NCBI RefSeq assembly: GCF_000801105.2 | Contig: NC_079512.1 | Coordinates: 1,860,263 to 1,924,262, forward strand | Direction of reading: 5' to 3' | DNA length: 64,000 nt | DNA from: Raphanus sativus | Lineage: Eukaryota; Streptophyta; Magnoliopsida; Brassicales; Brassicaceae | Shown: piece after piece, positions 57,344-64,000 of the stretch | How the letters are laid out: each line of letters opens with the position of its first letter | How positions within the stretch are numbered: position 1 is the stretch's first letter | The notes under the pieces: model-generated | What the model was told of the DNA's origin: nothing | Seen by the model: only the letters and a program-made list of their open reading frames with translations | Databases searched by the model: none | Made by a program: the position numbers and the translations under genes

Positions 57344-58870
57344 TATACATAGAAATGATCAATATTAGGTAAATACCATGTCCACTATTCATTTTTTTAA
57401 ATTCCACTGATACCCCTACTCTCCTGTATCTCTCTCCTCTCTTACTTCTCCACCATCTCTTCGTTCTCTTCTTTTCTGCAATTTTTTTTCTTTGTCAGAT
57501 TTTATTGTTTCTGTCAATATACTATTTACTAAAAATTGAGCCATATCTTCCCTTTTTGTTCATATTTACCAACTAATCTTATAATCACAGCAAGTCTTCA
57601 TTATCTCCTCCATCGATCACAAAAACTATCCCATAAATTCTCTGGTTTATCGAGTGATTGATATAAGTTTTTGCTCAATTGTGCCAAAGAAGAACGAGCA
57701 GGAGACCGGATGTCAAAACGGTGAAATCTGAGATAGGTGAAGAGAAAGAAATGGTGACACACCTACCAAGGTCAAGAAGGCGAGAGCGAGTGCGTAAAAT
57801 TGTTTTTTTTTTTATTTTGGATAACATTAATGTTAGTCGGCTTTTTTCTAGTTACCGGATATTATTAATGCTGATTAGAATCTTAATTTTATATAGTTAT
57901 TTGGAAACACGTTTGTTAAATGATACATGATTTGTTACCTGCTATGTGTTTTGTTAGTTGATATATTGTTTGATTTCAAACAATGAATACTCTTTTTTTT
58001 TGTGCTATTGACCATTGATTATTTAGACACTTTACAAATTAATCATAATTATTTTCATAGAGAGTTAAATGAAGTGTTATTCTACATACTAGTAAATATT
58101 TATTATTTGATATCGAACTATATATCAATTAACAAAAACATGTATCAAACAACAAATCATGTAACAACTAACCAATTATTTATCAAAAAAATGTATCATT
58201 TAACAAATCATATATCAAATTGTGTATCAGCTAACTATCAATGTGTCATCTAACAAACCATGTAATAGTTAAAGAACATATATCATCTATGACGATATGA
58301 TATTGGAGACCCGTTAACACATTGTTTACCATATAAGTAAAAAGCTCAGAGGTTACTTCATTTTATAACTTGATAAATATATTTTTAATAAAAATTATCA
58401 GCTAACAATCTATATACTGTTTAAAATCAAAACTTATAAAAATTGTAGATTTCCAATTTATTGAGATACTGTAGTCGCAATCCCTTATTCCTTCCTTTGA
58501 TTTTGATTCTTGAATCATAATAAAATATTCCCAAACTGAATCATGGTGGCAAGAACCAGATGAGAAAGAGAAGTAAATTACAGAAGATTGGTGTTGCAAA
58601 CATATTTTGCATTGGGGACATGAAATGAAAAGAAACCTCAACGAAATGAAAAAAGAGTTTGATGAATTAGTGTAAGGATTGGAGAGAGTTGTACAAAAAA
58701 CTTGTAAGAATTTGAGGTGGAAGATTTCAACGAAAAAGAAAAATATAGGAAGAAATGAATGAGAAAGAAGAGAGTAGGGCCAATATCGGTAGAGCAGACC
58801 AAATATTGAACAGTAAAGAGGAGTTTCCAAGCACATAGGGTAGTTACCTAATTTGATTCATTTTCATGTA
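57344..58870. mobile_element. Possible DNA transposon with long degenerate inverted repeats
   Basis: The left edge (atatacatagaaatgatcaa then tattaggtaaatacc) and the reverse complement of the right edge (atatacatgaaaatgaatca then aattaggtaactaccc) are similar over roughly 50 bases. The similarity continues more weakly into pyrimidine-rich stretches (ccctactctc...). Between them are AT-rich sequence, short repeated tatca/aacaaatcat motifs (about 57900-58270), and small ORFs without recognised domains. Mutator-like or fold-back identity is only a guess. Confidence 0.4.
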
Positions 58871-59352
58871 TATTTAACAAATTAACTCTACTTAAAAATA
58901 TATATATACCCGAATTTTTGTATTTCTCTGGATTAAACGAATTGCAAATCTAAATATTCGTTTGGGCCGGATCACAGATACTGCAAGTTGTCTGGGTATC
59001 GGCTCCGTCCCTAGGACTAATAGTACTAGTATAATTGTCACGTTGTCTCCTTCCTTCTGTGACTATTAATTGCTCGACCTTGAATATCGGTGTGTGTATT
59101 TATGATACTGGGTAGTGGGTACTAACCAATTTTCTTTCTCAAACAACTAAACAAGAGAATGAGCGAGACTAGTTCTGTGTTTTAGGTTTACTAAGATGTT
59201 GTTACATTGAGTTGGTTGCTGTTTTGATAGGTTTACTTGGTACAGTTAAACCTCTCTTCTTGTGAGGAGAAACAAAAGCAACATATGACCATTCATGTTG
59301 TCGTTCAAAGTCGTCCTTCTCTTTGCCACGACTCGCCAGTGAAACTAAGGTG
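58871..59352. other. Intergenic
   Basis: No gene recognised. Confidence 0.45.
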
Positions 59353-59942
59353 CTGACTGGTTTTCCCGCTACCACCCGCAAACGCAGCTTTTGCGGTTTA
59401 TAGCGGTTGTTGGCGTTTCAAAACAATCACAGAAAACGCTACAAATCGCTCCGAACCTCTTAAAATCAAAAGCTGGTTCCAGCTAGCGTTTGCGGTTGCG
59501 GGCGGTTGCGGGAGGGTAAATTTTTTTTCTTTAAAAACAGAATAAATAAAAATAATACTAAAAATATTCAATAAAAATTTTCAATTGAAATAATAGAAAT
59601 TATAAAATGTATTCATATTATATTTCAATTTATATTTAAAATTCAAAACTAAAATATTTTCTATAAATTTTTAAAATTGAATAATATGATTTTATAAATA
59701 TAATTTTTATACTTATCATATTATTATGATTTTTAATATTTTTATAATTACATAAAATGTAAATATTGTTAAATTATTATTTAACAGATGTTGCGTTTGG
59801 TAGTTTACCAGTCATAAGAGTCCCGCAAACGCAACAATTTCTAACAATTATACCAGTCGTACAAATCTCTAAAAAATGCTTAAAACCGCAACCACCCGCA
59901 CCCGCAAACTCCCGCAACCGCTGCGGTTACACCAGTCAGGCC
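59353..59942 (+). mobile_element. Short non-autonomous DNA element, copy 2 (about 590 bp)
   Basis: Reverse-oriented copy of 23720-24320. Ends are ggtgctgactgg and ccagtcaggccc, with TAA immediately outside both ends (59347-59349 and 59943-59945), so a TAA duplication is plausible. Subterminal GC-rich blocks (cccgcaaccgctgcgg; gcggttgcgggcggttgcggg) flank an AT-rich centre. Confidence 0.78.
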
Positions 59943-60245
59943 CTAAATGGTTTGAGTTTGGACTCTTTTGAGGCCCATCTGATTAAATGGGTGGAGACTG
60001 GATTTTTTTAGCCTACTGAAATCAAATTTGGGCTAGAATGTAATATTCTAAAATTGAGAGTCTGAAATCTTTTCACATGAATGTGACTCTCCTACTTCCT
60101 AGTTTGTATGTTTGATGTCCAAAAAGACAAATCCAGACTTTGAAGTTTCAATTTAAAATATACTTGGTATAGAACTACAGACTTTTTTTACTCAGATCGT
60201 TTTTTAATTACTCTCTCTCATAGTCAACCTCAGAGACTGTTCACA

Positions 60246-61793
60246 TCACATGAAGCACTTGGCTTCAAGGGATAGATGCTCTGGAATCCCATCCCTTGTC
60301 CTCCTGATGATACCTTTGCAGACATCACCGCCACTTGTTTTGAAGGTTATGAAGAAGACTGCATTATCCAATAGCTTGACATCTTCCATAGAGTCTCTGG
60401 TTTGCACAACAACCTTTCCCAGCTCCAGGGGCTTTGCACGCTCAAACATGAACTGGAACACAACACAACACCAACAAGAGATTTAACATATTATACACAC
60501 AAAAAAAAAATTGCCTCCAAAGTCTTTTGTTCTGGGTACTCACCGTGTCCTTCTGCTTCTTGGTGTACAAGGCTAGTTCAGCGTAAAGATGAAGCCATTC
60601 TTTGGCTTGTTCCACCTCTGATGCTTTCATCTGGAGAATAAATAATTTACAATGTCAGCAGAAAACAAAAAAAAAAAGCAAAAAGCTGGGAATTAAAGAG
60701 AAAAAAAGGAGGAAGGGGTTAATGACCTCGTAGTATTGCATCAGCAGCGTGCTAGTGGCATAGTCATCAGGCAACCAATCGGGCATGTTGCCTTTGAAAA
60801 GCTCATCCACAGAAAGTGTGTCAAATCCACATTGGAATCCATCTTCCCCTGTGGTAGAAATGACCAACAAAGTATACAATATAAGAGCGAGGCATAGAAG
60901 GTGGGTTTTAAAAAAAAAAGATATAAGACCAAGTTTGCAATTATATTACCTGGAGGGGGAGGGGGAGGTGGGGGCAAGGAGGGCCTGGAGCGGGTTGTGA
61001 TAACATGGAAGCAATCTTTATTCTCAGTGGCAAGCCGAACATTTGTTTCAAACCTGCAAGTGTAATTATTGCGTACTGGATCCCTTGCCTCTATGGTCTG
61101 GTCATACGACCGAGGCAGACCCAAACGTTCAAAGTGTGTCCCCTACAAAATCAGACACGTCATCAATGTATATTATTATGTATGGTAAGAGGGAAAAAAA
61201 AAAGAGAGATACATTTTCGAGATTGTAGCAATGGAGACCGATTTTAGCAAAGAGGAGTGGCTCGGCATGGATAGCATCCAGAGATTGAGAGAAATCAAAG
61301 CCGCCAGGGGCAGTGGGGCTATAAGATGGACAAGGAATGAAGGGAGGACTAATGAAAGGTATATATTCAATCTGAGATGGAGGTACGTAATCAAGCATAT
61401 TTGGTGATATTAAAGGAGGTTCCTCCTGCATGTCGGATTCTGGAGCATTGGCAAAGAGTTCCTTCAGAGAATAAACATCAAAACTGAGTTAATACTTTTT
61501 TTTTTTAAGTAATAATAATAACAACTTGAGAAGGGGAATACCGGTAGAATAGCACCCAAGTAATCCGGATAGACGGGAGTCCGGGGAAAGCCTAAGTACA
61601 CTGGTTTCCAACTACAATGAGTGTAAGGATGTTCTAATGGTGGTGGAATAAACTCATCGTGCTTGTACGGCGGCGGTAGATTAGCAACGAGTTCCTTCAA
61701 ACAAAGAAGGACATGACGTGCATCACCAGGTTTTACCTTAACACTCAATGTGTCACTGTCTTCTTCCTTCATCACCACGTCAGACATTCTCAC
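60246..61793 (-). CDS. UPF0725/DUF626-like protein (paralog 3), in-frame short intron
   Basis: Exons (minus): 61793-61542, 61461-61213, 61142-60950, 60848-60727, 60630-60544 and 60452-60246 give 369 residues from the first ATG, or 367 from ATG 61787, which aligns with paralog 1's start. Conserved blocks match paralog 1: AEPLLFAKIGLHCYNLEN, CRFETNVRLATENKDCFHVI, GFQCGFDTLSVDELFKGNMP, KASEVEQAKEWLHLYAELAL and GIIRRTRDGIPEHLSL. Within the first exon, positions 61736-61695 look like a spliced-out intron (GTAAAA...TTGAAG) but span only 42 bases and are open in frame, so they are probably kept as coding sequence. A TATA-like ctatatataaag lies near 62014-62024, and a 5' UTR intron may run from about 61950 to just before the ATG. 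Function unknown. Confidence 0.82.
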
Positions 61794-62094
61794 CCAGCCC
61801 TATAACTAATATTTATCAAACTAACAAAATTAACTCCACCGATACTGATTCTGGCTAAACAATACTTATTATAATTCATGAAAGCAGAGAAAGAAAGAAA
61901 AGAAAAATAGCAGAAAGAATGAACGAGAATGTAGATCGAAAGAAACCTTACCTTCACTCTCTCTTTTCCCAGAAACAAAATGAATAAACTCTCCCCAGAC
62001 TTCTCACACTTTCTTTATATATAGATCCCTACTAACCGACATAGCCTTGGGCTTCTCTAAATTTCAAAAAGCCCAATGCCGGTCCTAGTGAACA

Positions 62095-64000
62095 TTTTTT
62101 TTTTTGTCAACATATTTCATTTTCTTACTAAGAAAGCCAAGATATTACATAGCTTTGATTTTTTGTTCTCGCTTCCTTAGCTAATACATCCACTTCAGTT
62201 AAAAGAGATCGATACATAAAAGTGAAAAGTAAAATTACATAGCTTTGACATACTGTATATATCTCGTATCATAGAGGAAGCCTCCGTGACACGCATACTG
62301 GTGATGTTTTTTTCAGTATAGAACTGATTTAATTCATCTATTAGTTGCTTACAGTCGCTAATAAAAGCGACATTCTCATATCCTAAGTTTTTAATTTGTT
62401 GAACTGCCATTAACATTGCCATTGCCTCTGCTTCTATGGATGTGTTTGTTGGCTTGATAGAAGAGGAGCCCTTTAACTTCTGGATGCCTTCTTTAATATG
62501 GAAGGACCATCCTATTCCTGCCAGCTCTTGGTCACTCTTCCAGGAAGCATCAACAAGACAATATGATTCTGTTAATGGCGGGAGTACCTCATGAATGGTT
62601 TTAACTTGATTGTTCTGTACTCCAGTACTCTGTTCTTGAGAATTTTCAGCTTCCATTGCTTCATTCCAGAATTGATACTCTCTTATTGCTGCATGAATAA
62701 CTTTGAGGATGTGATCTCTCTTGTGTTGAAATGAGATGTTGTTTCTCATTTTCCAAATATTCCACCCTGCAAAGAAATTCAAAACCTCTCTCTTATCAAG
62801 TTTAACTCTATCCAGCAAGTAATTAACATTTCCAATCAAATTTTCCGAGGAGTTAGTAGACACCGAAAAGGAAGTAGGAATCATTTCCCAAATTTCTTTG
62901 GCAACCCTGCATTCAAACATCATATGATTGAGTGTTTCAATGTTCTCTCCACATGTTTGGCATGTATTATCTATTGTGATTCCTCTCTTCCTTATATTAT
63001 CCATCACAGCAAGGCTATTGTGTGCTACTCTCCACCAAAAGGTTTTTAGCTTTGGAGGAATTTTTAACTTCCATAGGTTTGAGCAGCATTTTCTTACTTC
63101 CTCCGGTATTGTTACTTGATTTAAAGAAGAATTCTGCTCCTCCATTTGGCATTGTAAATGATACCCTGTCTTTACACTATAATTTCCATCCTTAGTGTAT
63201 GACCAGACAAGAATATCAGGATTACCTGTTCTGCTTGGTCGTATACCCATCGCATAGTTGGCGTCATTTTCATTGAGTAGATTTTTAAGTAGCTGGATAT
63301 TCCATTGACGATCTCTTTCTATAAGCAGGTCATTAACTTTGAGGCCAGGGTGACTATTTAATCCGGGTCCTGAGGCCGGAGATGATGGCTTGGCTTTGAT
63401 CCAGTTATCTTCCCATACTCTGATGTCTTTACCATCACCTACAATCCATTTACTCCCTTGCTTTAGCAATTTTTGAGTTTGAATAATACTACGCCATCCA
63501 TAACTTGATGTAGTGTAACTCTTAGCTTGTAAAAAACTTGAATGACGATAGTATTTTGCTTTGAAAACTCTAGCCAGCAGGGATTGAGGATGTTTTATCA
63601 ATCTCCAGCCCTGTTTAGCCAGCAAAGCAATATTAAAATTCTCCATATCTCTTATTCCTAATCCTCCATCCCTTTTAGACTTAGTAATTTAATTCCATCC
63701 TATCCAGGGAATGTTATGCTTGTCTTTTATAGATGACCACCAAAAGTTCCTCATATAAGAAGTTATTTCTTTTAGTAAACCTTTTGGCAGTAGGAAACAA
63801 GACATTGCATAGGTAGGGAGAGCCGTAATGACAGCTTTTAGGAGAACTTCCTTGCCAGCTTGGGATAAAAACCTATTGTACCAACTATCTAATTTATTCT
63901 TTATCCTCTGTTTCAAATATTCAAAAGCTTCTTTTCTTCTATGCCCTATACGCTCAGGCAATCCTAAATACCTTCCAAATCCTCCTATTTTGCTTATTCT
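62095..64000 (-). mobile_element. LINE with RNase H, 3' part (degenerate; continues past the window)
   Basis: The A-tail side is the T run at 62095-62105. ORF2 parts run leftwards from the window's end. Confidence 0.85.
62195..63961 (-). pseudogene. LINE ORF2, C-terminal half (RT end, zf-RVT, RNase H), one nonsense codon
   Basis: 63961-63689 encodes the RT thumb/connection (RIKNKLDSWYNRFLSQAGKE, MSCFLLPKGL). It is interrupted by TAA just after PWIGWN and continues from about 63685 in the same frame (ITKSKRDGGLGIRDMENFNI, LAKQGWRL). A zf-RVT block follows (WKLKIPPKLKTFWWRVAHN, TCQTCGENIETLNHMMFEC). Then comes a plant-type RNase H (LVDASWKS, AGIGWSF, SIEAEAMAMLMAV, FISDCKQLIDEL). Unlike the 15-21 kb LINE it has an RNase H and is broken, so it belongs to another lineage. 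The endonuclease and main RT core lie outside the window. Confidence 0.88.

Noticed and set aside
58402..58836. 144-residue minus-strand ORF
   Set aside because: Phe/Ser-rich, low complexity, no domain; lies inside a candidate inverted-repeat element.
61790..61978. 62-residue ORF upstream of UPF0725-like paralog 3
   Set aside because: Lies in the probable 5' UTR and its intron; no conservation with paralog 1.

Overview
This is plant nuclear DNA, almost certainly Brassicaceae and probably tribe Brassiceae. It has AT-rich intergenic DNA, spliceosomal introns, plant Ty1/copia, Ty3/gypsy and LINE elements, nuclear tRNA-Ser(UGA) genes, and gene families such as RLCK-VII kinases and UPF0725-like proteins. 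Four remnants or genes lie in a consistent order: a bromodomain-protein tail (about 3.5/14.5 kb), a PBL31-type kinase (29.3-32.6 kb), a GONST3-like relic (35.4 kb) and a CYCB2-type cyclin relic (43.7 kb). From memory, this matches the Arabidopsis thaliana AT1G76380-AT1G76310 interval. The window therefore reads as a heavily eroded (fractionated) homoeologous copy of that block.

Layout. 1-1.8 kb: 3' end of a broken Ty1/copia element. 3.6-14.4 kb: three LTRs and two internal regions of one Ty3/gypsy family in exact 4,425-bp tandem, flanked by one 5-bp target duplication, inserted in a coding exon. Each LTR carries four 45-46-bp units whose hairpin arms co-vary. 15.2-20.9 kb: a full-length LINE with both ORFs open and a 14-bp target duplication. 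21.8-28.7 kb: small non-autonomous elements, including two Harbinger-like elements (one seems to carry an acyl-ACP-desaturase first-exon fragment) and an 826-bp retroposon. 29.3-32.6 kb: intact six-exon receptor-like cytoplasmic kinase. 32.7-41.6 kb: repeatedly duplicated, decayed DNA with three tRNA-Ser(UGA) copies (two intact, one degenerate), a SINE-like insertion and gene relics. 41.8-42.8 kb: intact four-exon UEV-domain gene. 43.7-46.7 kb: relics of a B2-type cyclin and of CDC48. 48.4-49.4 kb: F-box/LRR-FBD pseudogene. 50.0-61.8 kb: three copies of a UPF0725/DUF626-like gene on the minus strand (two intact, one 3' fragment). 62.1 kb to the end: 3' half of a degenerate LINE with RNase H.

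Genes that look functional by splice and frame consistency are the kinase, the UEV protein, two UPF0725-like paralogs, two tRNA-Ser genes and, as a mobile element, the LINE at 15-21 kb. They do not form a pathway; they are independent single genes in a transposon-rich region. All family names come from reading the sequence and from memory; no database search was run.
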